Source: Spirosoma sordidisoli (GTDB taxonomy: Bacteria; Bacteroidota; Bacteroidia; Cytophagales; Spirosomataceae). Taken from it: DNA of 64,000 nt. A program made the position numbers and the translations under genes. This document shows, one piece after another, positions 1 to 7,711 of this stretch (its first letter is position 1; every line of letters begins with the position of its first letter). The stretch is taken from NCBI RefSeq assembly GCF_004138325.1, contig NZ_SBLB01000005.1, positions 496,001-560,000 on the forward strand, given 5' to 3'. A model generated the notes under the pieces. It had not been told where the DNA came from, ran no database searches, and saw only the letters and a program-made list of their open reading frames with translations.

Positions 1-1
1 G

Positions 2-241
2 GTGCCCCTGGTTGTCAGTGAGTGGGGCGGCTTTGGGTTCGTTAACTACGGCGGCCCTACCGATACCGACGACCGGGTCGAGCGCATCCGGCTTTTCAAG
101 GAAGAATTACGCCAGCGGGCCATTGCGGGCGATGTATATACCCAGGCCACCAACATCGAAGAAGAACAGAACGGCCTGATCGATTTCCATACCGGCGAGC
201 TGATGGTACCCGCCGGGCTCCTCCGTTCGCATAACCGCTGA
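2..241 (+). CDS. Glycoside hydrolase family 2, C-terminal fragment
   Basis: The reading frame is open at the left window edge and ends at 241, so only the last 79 or so residues are visible. The motif VVSEWGG near the start resembles the strand of the GH2 TIM barrel that carries the nucleophilic glutamate. The later stretch GDVYTQATNIEEEQNGLIDF matches the end of GH2 catalytic domains, where a tyrosine-threonine-glutamine and an asparagine-glycine-leucine are typical. By family it would hydrolyse a beta-linked sugar, but substrate and localisation cannot be judged from this tail. The family call is fairly safe; the substrate is unknown. Confidence 0.75.
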   Translation: MPLVVSEWGGFGFVNYGGPTDTDDRVERIRLFKEELRQRAIAGDVYTQATNIEEEQNGLIDFHTGELMVPAGLLRSHNR

Positions 242-396
242 ACGGTCAGGCAGAGGGAGCCTATGCGATCGGCACATTAATCTATTATATCTGTCCACTT
301 AAAAGATTAAATAAACCAATGCGGGAAGGAGCTGTTAGCCAATGAACGGCCGACGCTCATTAGTAGCAGGTCGGGTCGATTCAACAACGTTATGGT

Positions 397-1554
397 ATGA
401 AAGCAGCAGTCTTCCACAAGATGGGTGATATCCGGTACGAAACAACGGAGGACCCTACAATCGAGGAATCGCGGGATGTTATTCTGCGGGTTACGTCTAC
501 CGCCATCTGCGGATCGGACCTTCACATTTACGACGGGTTTCTGCCCCAGCTTCGCAACGAGGTCCTTGGCCATGAGTTCATGGGTATCGTTGAAGAGGTC
601 GGTTCCGGGGTTACGAACCTGAAAAAAGGCGACCGGGTGGTGGTGCCGTTCACCATTGCCTGCGGCCAGTGCTATTTCTGCCAGCACGAGTTGCAGATGC
701 ACTGCGAACACTCGAACCCCGAGTTCTACGGGCCCGACGGTGGTCTGCTGAGCGAGAAGGGGGGCGGCCTGTTCGGCTACTCGGACCTCTACGGCGGCTA
801 CAATGGCGGGCAGGCCGAATACGTTCGGGTGCCTTATGCCGACTATGGCCTGCGCCACGTGCCCGAGGAGCTGAAAGACGAGCAGGTGCTGTTTCTGTCC
901 GATATCTTCCCGACCGGCTGGAGTTCTATCGAGTGGGGCGAACTGCGCGGGGGCGAAACCGTAGCCATTTTCGGGTCGGGTCCGGTGGGGCTGATGGCCC
1001 AGAAATCGGCCTGGATACAGGGTGCGGGCCGCGTCATAGCCATCGATCCGGTCGAGTATAGGTTGGAGCGGGCCCGGCGGGTCAACAACGTAGAAACGCT
1101 GAATCCCCGGGAGGTAGACGTGGTCGAAGCGATTCGGAGTATGACCGAAGGGCGCGGGGCCGACCTCTGCGTCGATGCCGTCGGTATGGAAGCCGACCGT
1201 ACGATACTGGATAAGGCCAAAGCCGTTATCAACCTCGAAAAAGGAACGACCAGCGTGCTGGAACAATGCTTCCGGGCCGTTCGGCGGGGGGGTATCGTAT
1301 CGGTAGTGGGCGTTTACGGCTCGCCGACCGATAACTACCCCGTTGGCCGTATTTTCGACAAAGGACTGACGGTTCGGTACGGACAGTCGCAGGTGCACAA
1401 AAACATCGATCACCTGCTCGATCTCGTTGTGCAGGGTAAGGTGGTGCTGGACGATATCGTATCGCACGTGCTGCCGCTGGCCGAGATTTCCCGCGCTTAC
1501 GACATCTTCAAGAAGAAAGAGGACGACTGCACAAAAGTCATCCTGAAGCCTTAA
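397..1554 (+). CDS. Zinc-dependent alcohol dehydrogenase, FdhA-like MDR family
   Basis: This 385-residue medium-chain dehydrogenase has a complete zinc set. The catalytic site is built from C38 (in ICGSDLH), H59 and E60 (in GHEFMG), and a four-cysteine structural lobe is formed by C89, C92, C95 and C103. A Rossmann motif GSGPVG lies at about 193-198. The long insert after the cysteine lobe and the ICGSDLH signature place it with glutathione-independent formaldehyde dehydrogenase-like enzymes, but the substrate is not proven. It is a clear paralogue of the gene at 8535. The SDR gene follows 91 bases downstream on the same strand and may be co-transcribed. Confidence 0.93.
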   Translation: MKAAVFHKMGDIRYETTEDPTIEESRDVILRVTSTAICGSDLHIYDGFLPQLRNEVLGHEFMGIVEEVGSGVTNLKKGDRVVVPFTIACGQCYFCQHELQMHCEHSNPEFYGPDGGLLSEKGGGLFGYSDLYGGYNGGQAEYVRVPYADYGLRHVPEELKDEQVLFLSDIFPTGWSSIEWGELRGGETVAIFGSGPVGLMAQKSAWIQGAGRVIAIDPVEYRLERARRVNNVETLNPREVDVVEAIRSMTEGRGADLCVDAVGMEADRTILDKAKAVINLEKGTTSVLEQCFRAVRRGGIVSVVGVYGSPTDNYPVGRIFDKGLTVRYGQSQVHKNIDHLLDLVVQGKVVLDDIVSHVLPLAEISRAYDIFKKKEDDCTKVILKP

Positions 1555-1645
1555 TTCTAACAATCGTACCAATAACTTACAGCACCTGGGTCAGGCGATC
1601 TGTCGCGATGGCATGGCCCAGGTGTCTGCTTACTCAAACTCAACT

Positions 1646-2698
1646 ATGGAAACGCAGACAAACGGAAAAACGGTTCTGATTACGGGTGCATCGAGCGGTA
1701 TCGGTCGCGAACTGACGCGGCTTTTCGCCAAAGATGGCTACAACCTGGTGCTGGTGGGGCGTGATGAAGAAACGCTGCAGCAGCAGGCCTATAACTTCAA
1801 AAATCAATACGGCACCACCGCTACGATCATCCGGAAAGACCTGGCCGATCCGAACGCACCGGAAGAAATCTACGCCGAAACCAGCGGACAGGGTCTTCAG
1901 ATCGACGTGCTGGTCAACGATGCCGGGTTCGGTGAGTACGGCCAGTTTGCCACCCAGACCGATTTGCAGAAAGAGCTGAGCGTGGTGCAGGTCAACGCCA
2001 TTGCGCTCATGCACCTGACCAAGCTGTACCTGAAAGACATGGTGAGCCGCAACGACGGCAAAATTCTAATGCTGGGTTCTGAAGTGTCGGTTTTCCCGAA
2101 TCCAATGATGGCGGTTTACGGAGCCACGAAGGCGTTTATCAAGTCGTTCTCGGAAGCGATCCGGGACGAGCTGAAAGACACCAATATAACGGTTACGGTG
2201 CTGATGCCGGGCGCTACGAACACCAACTTCTTCAACGTGGCGGGTGCGGCCGACGTAAAAGGCGCCGATCCGCAGAAAACGGCCGACCCGGCTGCGGTGG
2301 CCAAAGAAGGCTATCAGGCCCTCATGGCTGGCAAAGACCACGTGGTGGCGGGCTGGATGAACAAGGCCCGCGTAGCCATGGCCCACTTGTTGCCCGATCC
2401 GCTGCTGGCGGCTGGCGTTCGCAGGGACATGACCCCGAAAGACGAAGCCGAACAACAGCAGAAGCAAACCATTGCTATTGCGCTGGGCGTAGCGGCCGCC
2501 GTAGTGGGTGGTATATGGCTGTTATCACGCAGTAACCGGCTGTCGGTGCCGACCATCAGTCCGTACGACAAAGCCCGGTACCGTTACAAAGCGCACAAAG
2601 CCAGCCGGTCGGCGCAAAACGCGATCGGCGCGGTCAGCGACTCGGTAAAAGGAGCCTACCACAACGCCAAATCAACCGTAGAAGAGGCCCTGGCCTAA
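1646..2698 (+). CDS. SDR family oxidoreductase with C-terminal membrane anchor
   Basis: This is a classical short-chain dehydrogenase. The nucleotide-binding motif TGASSGIG is at residues 13-20, NDAG at 91-94, and the catalytic S145, Y158 and K162 are in place. The family reduces or oxidises carbonyl or hydroxyl substrates with NAD(P)H. Unusually, a hydrophobic helix at about 275-294 follows the catalytic domain, then a basic tail of about 55 residues, which suggests a tail-anchored enzyme. I chose the ATG at 1646 because the SDR fold begins directly there; an in-frame ATG at 1613 would add 11 residues. A hairpin at 2722-2773 follows and probably ends the transcript. Confidence 0.88.
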   Translation: METQTNGKTVLITGASSGIGRELTRLFAKDGYNLVLVGRDEETLQQQAYNFKNQYGTTATIIRKDLADPNAPEEIYAETSGQGLQIDVLVNDAGFGEYGQFATQTDLQKELSVVQVNAIALMHLTKLYLKDMVSRNDGKILMLGSEVSVFPNPMMAVYGATKAFIKSFSEAIRDELKDTNITVTVLMPGATNTNFFNVAGAADVKGADPQKTADPAAVAKEGYQALMAGKDHVVAGWMNKARVAMAHLLPDPLLAAGVRRDMTPKDEAEQQQKQTIAIALGVAAAVVGGIWLLSRSNRLSVPTISPYDKARYRYKAHKASRSAQNAIGAVSDSVKGAYHNAKSTVEEALA

Positions 2699-2721
2699 AA
2701 GCCGACCCCACCGTGGTTCGC

Positions 2722-2773
2722 GCGTCTCTACAACCCTGGTCTGTGGGAACACGAACCAGGGTTGTAGAGACGC
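2722..2773. terminator. Perfect 19-bp hairpin carrying the GTAGAGACGC motif
   Basis: Arms at 2722-2740 and 2755-2773 are perfect reverse complements separated by 14 bases. The outer arm ends contain GTAGAGACGC, the same motif found in the repeat element at 7354-7544, and a further GCGTCTC follows at about 2781. It lies just past the SDR stop. It may act as a terminator, but there is no T-tract, and it may instead be a member of a dispersed palindrome family. Confidence 0.6.
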
Positions 2774-2833
2774 AACCCCTTGCGTCTCCTGTCCGGATGG
2801 CGTGTTACTGCCGCACGAGTGGTCCGACGCCTG

Positions 2834-2862
2834 TTTGATAGACTAGTAAAGTAATACATTTC
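2834..2862 (+). promoter_or_regulatory. Near-consensus Bacteroidota promoter for the 2902 dehydrogenase
   Basis: TTTG at 2834-2837, a 17-base spacer and TACATTTC at 2855-2862 resemble the Bacteroidota TTTG / TAnnTTTG promoter with one mismatch in the -7 box. It lies 40 bases upstream of the ATG at 2902. Confidence 0.4.
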
Positions 2863-2901
2863 CCGGAGCCGGTCTGGTCGGCAGAAGGGCAGAAAAATGG
2901 T

Positions 2902-3990
2902 ATGGAAGCAATAAAAACGAAAGCATACGGAGCGAAAGCCTCGCTCATCGACTCGCTCAGCCGCCTGTCCCGGATGGACATCGAGCGGAGCGCTCCCCAG
3001 GCCGACGAAGTACAGATCGATGTCCTGTACTGTGGCGTCTGCCACTCCGATCTGCACCAGGTCAAGAACGACTGGGGCAACACGATTTATCCCTGCGTAC
3101 CCGGCCATGAAATTGTTGGGCGGGTGGTACAGGTAGGCAGCGCCGTTCGTACGTTCAACGAGGGCGATCTGGTAGGCGTTGGCTGTATGGTCGACTCCTG
3201 CGGGCAGTGCCACTCGTGTCAGGAAGGGACCGAACAATACTGCGAAGGCCCCGTTGGCTGGACGGCTACCTACAATGGCTACATGAAGCCCGACGGGAGC
3301 GGCTACAATACCTTTGGCGGCTATTCAACGACCATTGTGGTTAAAGAATCGTTCGTGCTCCGCATCCCCGAAGCGCTCGACATCAAGGCCGCTGCGCCCA
3401 TCCTCTGCGCGGGCGTAACGACTTATTCTCCGCTGAAGCACTGGAATACCCAACCGGGCGATAAAGTAGCCGTGGTCGGTCTGGGTGGCCTTGGTCATAT
3501 GGCGGTGCAACTGGCCAAAGCGATGGGGGCCGAGGTGACAGTCATCTCGCATACGGGCGACAAAAAAGCTGATGCGGAAGCGCTGGGTGCACAAACGGTC
3601 ATCGTCTCGACCGATAAAGAAGCCATGAAAGCCAGTGAGCTGGCGTTCGACCTGATCCTGATTACCATTCCCGACGCCTTCGACATCAACCCCTACGTCA
3701 AGCTGGTCAAGCGCGACGGCGCGCTGGTCGTTGTGGGTATGCTGGGTAAGTTCAAAAGCGCTTCCAACAACATGGAAGTGGCGTTTCACCGGCGTACGCT
3801 GTCGGGTTCGCTGATTGGTAGTATTCAGGAAACGCAGGAAGTCCTCGATTTCTGCGCTGAACATGCCATTGCGCCCGACATCGAACTGATTCCGATTCAG
3901 GATGTCAACAAGGCTTACGACCGGATGCTGGATAACGATGTCCGGTTCCGGTTCGTCATCGACATGCAAACGCTCAAAGACGAAAACTAA
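2902..3990 (+). CDS. NAD(P)-dependent alcohol dehydrogenase, cinnamyl-alcohol dehydrogenase type
   Basis: This 362-residue zinc MDR enzyme belongs to the CAD/YahK branch, which reduces a broad range of aldehydes with NADPH. The catalytic zinc ligands are C47 (in CGVCHSD), H69 and E70 (in GHE); structural zinc cysteines are C100, C103, C106 and C114. The Rossmann motif GLGGLGHMAVQLAKAMGAEV is intact. DUF4126 starts nine bases after the stop, so the two are probably one operon. Its aldehyde substrate is unknown. The surrounding genes (two other alcohol dehydrogenases, an SDR) suggest aldehyde or carbonyl detoxification, which is inference. Confidence 0.93.
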   Translation: MEAIKTKAYGAKASLIDSLSRLSRMDIERSAPQADEVQIDVLYCGVCHSDLHQVKNDWGNTIYPCVPGHEIVGRVVQVGSAVRTFNEGDLVGVGCMVDSCGQCHSCQEGTEQYCEGPVGWTATYNGYMKPDGSGYNTFGGYSTTIVVKESFVLRIPEALDIKAAAPILCAGVTTYSPLKHWNTQPGDKVAVVGLGGLGHMAVQLAKAMGAEVTVISHTGDKKADAEALGAQTVIVSTDKEAMKASELAFDLILITIPDAFDINPYVKLVKRDGALVVVGMLGKFKSASNNMEVAFHRRTLSGSLIGSIQETQEVLDFCAEHAIAPDIELIPIQDVNKAYDRMLDNDVRFRFVIDMQTLKDEN

Positions 3991-3999
3991 CCTACCGAT

Positions 4000-4503
4000 A
4001 TGGTTCAAACGTATTTTCGGGCCTTTGGTCTGGGCGTGGTAGCGGGCATGCGCTCGCTGGTCGCCCCGGCCCTGCTTAGTCATAAGCTAGCCCGCACGAT
4101 GCCGGCCAAAGAGCCGCAGAAACCGATTCATTACCTCACGTTGCCGCCGGTCTCGCTGGGCCTGAAAGCCATTGCCGGTATCGAGATACTGGGCGATAAA
4201 ATTCCGAATGTGCCTGACCGCACTTTCGCGCCTGAATTTGGCGCCCGCATTGCCTCGGGGGCTACCTGCGGAGGATTCCTGAGCCAGGCCGAAGGGGCCG
4301 ACATTCCGGTGGGCGCCGTAGTGGGCGGACTGGGTACAGTTGTTGGCACGCTGGCATTCTTCCGGCTTCGGCAATGGTTAACCCACGAGCTGGGCGTGCC
4401 CGATCCGGTAGTGGCGCTGGCCGAAGACGCCCTGGCCATCGGGGTGGGCTGGTCCATCGTTAACGCCATGCAGCCCGCTCCGCAGCTGAACCGGGCTCAG
4501 TAA
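4000..4503 (+). CDS. DUF4126 family membrane protein
   Basis: This 167-residue hydrophobic protein has the DUF4126 pattern: an N-terminal GMRS motif after a glycine-rich helix, an internal DKIPNVPDRT segment, and glycine/alanine-rich helices rich in small residues (SGATCGGFL, GAVVGGLGTVVGTLAFFRLR). Several membrane segments are likely. The family has no established function. It sits nine bases behind the CAD-type alcohol dehydrogenase, so the two are probably translated from one message. A strong hairpin at 4522-4561 closes the unit. Confidence 0.85.
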   Translation: MVQTYFRAFGLGVVAGMRSLVAPALLSHKLARTMPAKEPQKPIHYLTLPPVSLGLKAIAGIEILGDKIPNVPDRTFAPEFGARIASGATCGGFLSQAEGADIPVGAVVGGLGTVVGTLAFFRLRQWLTHELGVPDPVVALAEDALAIGVGWSIVNAMQPAPQLNRAQ

Positions 4504-4521
4504 ACGAACTCGAAATTATAT

Positions 4522-4561
4522 CGGCCGCAGCCAGCTCCCAAACGGGGTCTGGCTGCGGCCG
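4522..4561. terminator. Bidirectional terminator between convergent genes
   Basis: Arms at 4522-4534 and 4549-4561 form a perfect 13-bp GC-rich stem with a 14-base loop. It sits between the stop of the plus-strand DUF4126 gene and the stop of the minus-strand saccharopine-dehydrogenase-like gene. Confidence 0.7.
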
Positions 4562-4581
4562 GACTGTATACAGACGTAGGC

Positions 4582-5637
4582 TTATCCGCGCGAGGTACCG
4601 GGTAGTTCCAGAATCAGGTCGGCTCCGTACAGCCCGGCGGGGGTCTGGTAGCCAGCCTTCCAGTTTCCGTTCAAAACATGCCGGGTAATGGTCAGGGCGG
4701 CCTCGGCGGTGAGCGTATAGCCTTCGGGCCCGTGCTGCCGGGCTTCTACAGTCTGGCCCTGGGCGTTGCGAGCGCGACCCCAGACGTGCGTACGGGCACG
4801 CTGCCGAACCGTTTCGTCGGGGCCGGTAACGCGGCTGGCGATCTGACGACGCAGAAACGACTGAACCCACGGCAGGCGTACGAGCCAGCCGAGGTAATTG
4901 CCCAGCCGGGCCATCCGGATCTGCCGGGTTGTGGTGCCCATGTAGGTTTCGATAGTCGGGATGCCGGTCGTACGGTAGGCCGTCGAGAGGTCGCCCCACG
5001 GAATCGCCATACAGGGCTGCGGTTGGCCGTTGCCGAAATCGACCGTTAGGGTATGGTGGACGTAGGGAACCGGAACGAGCCGACCGTTCTGCCGAATCAT
5101 GCCGCCCGCGCCCAACCCTTCGAGTGCCGTTTGCGCCGTACCGTGCGATAGGGCACCTTCTTCATTGGCGAAAGCCAGTTGGAGGTGGGTGGCATCGGGT
5201 AGCCGCTCGTGCAGATAACGCGCCATACAGTCGGTCGGCACCACGTCGAAACCCACGCCCGACATCAGCATGATATTCCGGTTTACAGCCGCTTCATGCA
5301 GGGAGAACCCGTGTTCAAATACGGCCACCTCGCCCGTAATGTCGAGGTAGTGAGTTCCGGTGCGCAGGCAGGCTTCCTGCATGGGAGCTGCCGTTTGGGA
5401 GAAAGGCCCGGCGCAGTGCAGCACCACCGGCATGTCGGCTAAGGCCGCATCGAGGGCCGTGGCATCGCTCAGATCCGCCACCCGGTATGACAGGCCATAC
5501 TGCTCGGCCAGGGGGCGGAGTCTGGCTTCGTTACGCCCCGCCAGGACCGGCCTCAGACCAAACGCGGCAAGCCGGTCGAGCATGAGCCGGGCCGTATAGC
5601 CGTTGGCGCCGTACAGCAGAAAGGTGTTGGTAGCCAT
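4582..5637 (-). CDS. Saccharopine dehydrogenase-like NAD(P)-binding protein
   Basis: This 351-residue protein starts with a Rossmann fold (LLYGANGYTARLM, then VLAGRN and VLHCAGPF) typical of the saccharopine dehydrogenase NADP-binding domain. Family members include lysine-pathway enzymes and trans-acting enoyl reductases, and the sequence does not decide between them. The first helix GANGYTA and the HYLDITGE motif favour the enoyl-reductase-like group over true saccharopine dehydrogenase. The start lies six bases after the gldG stop on the same strand, so it is probably translated from the gldG message. A link to gliding is not implied by the family. Confidence 0.85.
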   Translation of the reverse strand: MATNTFLLYGANGYTARLMLDRLAAFGLRPVLAGRNEARLRPLAEQYGLSYRVADLSDATALDAALADMPVVLHCAGPFSQTAAPMQEACLRTGTHYLDITGEVAVFEHGFSLHEAAVNRNIMLMSGVGFDVVPTDCMARYLHERLPDATHLQLAFANEEGALSHGTAQTALEGLGAGGMIRQNGRLVPVPYVHHTLTVDFGNGQPQPCMAIPWGDLSTAYRTTGIPTIETYMGTTTRQIRMARLGNYLGWLVRLPWVQSFLRRQIASRVTGPDETVRQRARTHVWGRARNAQGQTVEARQHGPEGYTLTAEAALTITRHVLNGNWKAGYQTPAGLYGADLILELPGTSRG

Positions 5638-5643
5638 AGCGAA

Positions 5644-7311
5644 TTAGTGCGTATACCGACGTCGGCGAACTACCTGCCAGACCAGACCGACCAGCCCTAC
5701 CAGCGCCAGCGGACCGAGCAGGTTCAGCAACTGCCAGCCCGTTCGGTTGGCGTTGAGCCGGATTTTGTCGAGTGGGCGCAGGGCTACCGACCGGGTACGG
5801 GCCGCGATGACGCCGTTCGGGTCGACCAGATAGTCGACGGCGTTAAGCGCGAAATCCTTGTTGGCAAACGTACTGCGCGTGAACCGGTCGAAGCCGAGCG
5901 GATAGGGCGTGTTTCGTTTGTAGTCGACATCGTTGATGACCAGATCGCCATCGGCGCAGATCAGTACCCGGCTCGGCTCGCCACTGGCCCTGAACCCGGC
6001 GGCCCGCGCATCGCCCGGCAGAATCCGGTTGGCGTATACGGACTGAAACCGGCCTTCGAGCAGGCAGCCCACCAGCCGAACCCCACCCGTGTAGGTTTGC
6101 GGATCGGGTTGCTGACGGGCTTCGTTATACGAGATCAGCGCGGGCGTTTTCAGCACCTGCGTGTAGGGCGAAGTCATCAGCAGCGGAATTTTCCGGATGC
6201 CCGGCGCCTGTACCGTATCCAGGGTGCTGATGAACCGGCCCAGTACCGCGTCGAGGTTTCGGACAATGGGATTGCCGGAGGTGCCGAAGTTGTTCAGCAG
6301 CGGAAAAAATCGCCACGGCAGCAGCTGAATATTGGGTTTATCGCCGAGGTTACCCACGTTGAGCGGGATGGGGGCGCAGTACATATCTTTCACCACATCG
6401 CGGTTGACACGCACGCCCCAGCGGAAAAACAGCTCGTCGAGGTTGAGGTTCAGCGGCTGGGCGTAGTTGCCTTCGTTGCTGACACTGTCGATGCGCTGGC
6501 CGTCAACGAAGAACAAGGCCCGTCCGCCGTTGACGACGTACTGGTCGAGCTTAAAGAGTTCGTCGTCGGAAAAAGGACGATCGGGTTTGGGAACCAGCAC
6601 GGCGTCGAGGCCCGTAATGGGGCCGGGTTTGCTCAGATCGATGAAAAACAGGTCGTAGCTCTGCTGCACGGAGGCCAGCAGGTCGGCAAAACGTGACGGC
6701 GGCACCTGCGTATGGCTGTAGAGTAGCCCTACCCGCCGACGGTTACCCTCGGTTTGGGTCAGCTTCCGGATGGCCGACGCCAGTTCGAACTCCACCCCTT
6801 CGTACGACTGGTTCAGCTGTTCTTCTTTCGAGGCCGCTTTGTTGCCTTTCAGCAGCAGTACGGCCGTTTCTTTGCCCTTGTAGGAGACGATAGCCCCCGG
6901 AAAAACCAGCTTTTCGGTGCGTTTGCCGCCTTCGTTCGCAACCAGGTTGGTGGGGAGCAGACCGCGCTGCTGGAGCCGATCGATGAGTTTGTTCTTTTCG
7001 TCTACGTTCGTAACTACGTCGGGGTCGATGAAGCGGAAAGTAACGGTCTTGCCCGCCTGGACCTGAAACTCGTCCAGCGTTTCGCGCACGGCGTTTTCGA
7101 GTCGTTTAAACGCGGGGGGCAGATCGCCGGTGAGGTATACGTCGACGTGAATGTCGTCGGGAAGTTCGGCCAGGAGCGTGCGGGTAGCGTCGGAGAGGGT
7201 ATACCGTTTCTCTTCGGTCAGATCGAGCCGGAAAAACACAAAAGCAGACAGCACATTGACGGCCACCAGAGCCGCCACAATCAAAAGCGTTTGTACCGAA
7301 GCGGATTTCAT
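5644..7311 (-). CDS. gldG: Gliding motility-associated ABC transporter substrate-binding protein GldG
   Basis: GldG is the extracytoplasmic component of the GldA-GldF-GldG ABC-type complex needed for gliding in many Bacteroidota. From the ATG at 7311 the protein has 555 residues: an N-terminal membrane helix at about 6-27, the sequence DLTEEKRYTLSD right after it (the family hallmark), a long periplasmic region, and a C-terminal helix ending in the basic tail VVRRRRYTH. The longer frame upstream would run into the repeat element, so I chose MKSASVQTLL as the start. No gldF or gldA lies next to it in this window; the 5' side is occupied by a repeat element. The saccharopine-dehydrogenase-like gene follows after six bases. 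Confidence 0.92.
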   Translation of the reverse strand: MKSASVQTLLIVAALVAVNVLSAFVFFRLDLTEEKRYTLSDATRTLLAELPDDIHVDVYLTGDLPPAFKRLENAVRETLDEFQVQAGKTVTFRFIDPDVVTNVDEKNKLIDRLQQRGLLPTNLVANEGGKRTEKLVFPGAIVSYKGKETAVLLLKGNKAASKEEQLNQSYEGVEFELASAIRKLTQTEGNRRRVGLLYSHTQVPPSRFADLLASVQQSYDLFFIDLSKPGPITGLDAVLVPKPDRPFSDDELFKLDQYVVNGGRALFFVDGQRIDSVSNEGNYAQPLNLNLDELFFRWGVRVNRDVVKDMYCAPIPLNVGNLGDKPNIQLLPWRFFPLLNNFGTSGNPIVRNLDAVLGRFISTLDTVQAPGIRKIPLLMTSPYTQVLKTPALISYNEARQQPDPQTYTGGVRLVGCLLEGRFQSVYANRILPGDARAAGFRASGEPSRVLICADGDLVINDVDYKRNTPYPLGFDRFTRSTFANKDFALNAVDYLVDPNGVIAARTRSVALRPLDKIRLNANRTGWQLLNLLGPLALVGLVGLVWQVVRRRRYTH

Positions 7312-7353
7312 ACAACTATAGTAACGAACAAATACCCCCAAAATGTCTCCCCT

Positions 7354-7544
7354 GTAGAGACGCGATCCCTCGCGTCTCACATGCGTCAGCCATTGGTTTC
7401 GCGTCTCACATGCGTCAGCCATTGGTTTCGCGTCTCACATGCGTCAGCCATTGGTTTCGCGTCTCCTATGCGTCAGCCATTGGTTTCGTAGGAAAATTGG
7501 CTGGCACCCAGGAGACGCGAGGGCCGGTGCGATCGCGTCTCTAC
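7354..7544. repeat. Four 29-bp tandem units inside nested inverted repeats
   Basis: The core is four copies of a 20-base unit starting at 7381, 7410, 7439 and 7468, joined by 9-base GCGTCTCAC or GCGTCTCCT spacers, giving an exact 29-bp period. The core is bracketed by two nested inverted pairs: GTAGAGACGCGATC at 7354-7367 pairs with 7531-7544, and CCTCGCGTCTC at 7368-7378 pairs with 7512-7522. Open frames across it are repeat-driven and not coding. It lies between divergent gldG and the 7712 gene, and shares GTAGAGACGC with the hairpin at 2722-2773. Confidence 0.9.
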
Positions 7545-7711
7545 GCAGGGTTCCGGTGGGCAAGATACGGGATTTTGGCGTGTGGTGCCTGCCAGGCTGT
7601 TTCCACGAGCGCCATAGCCCGCCCATGCCCCAGGCTCATATTTGCCTGGTCTTCTTAACATTCCCTAAATACTCTGGTTAAAAAGTAGAGTAAACTAACT
7701 ACCCGATCATC

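Noticed and set aside
340-375. tRNA-like GGTCGGGTCGATTC stretch
   Set aside because: It lacks the rest of a cloverleaf and an acceptor stem; no tRNA gene is supported anywhere in the window.
307-1572. 421-residue frame on the minus strand opposite the first alcohol dehydrogenase
   Set aside because: It is a shadow of a gene with clear zinc and Rossmann motifs; the translation has no domain and is rich in H, R, P and F as shadow frames are.
7380-7490. Repeat peptide frame through the 29-bp tandem
   Set aside because: A 29-bp period shifts the reading frame in each unit and the translation is driven by the repeat; there is no start context or homology.
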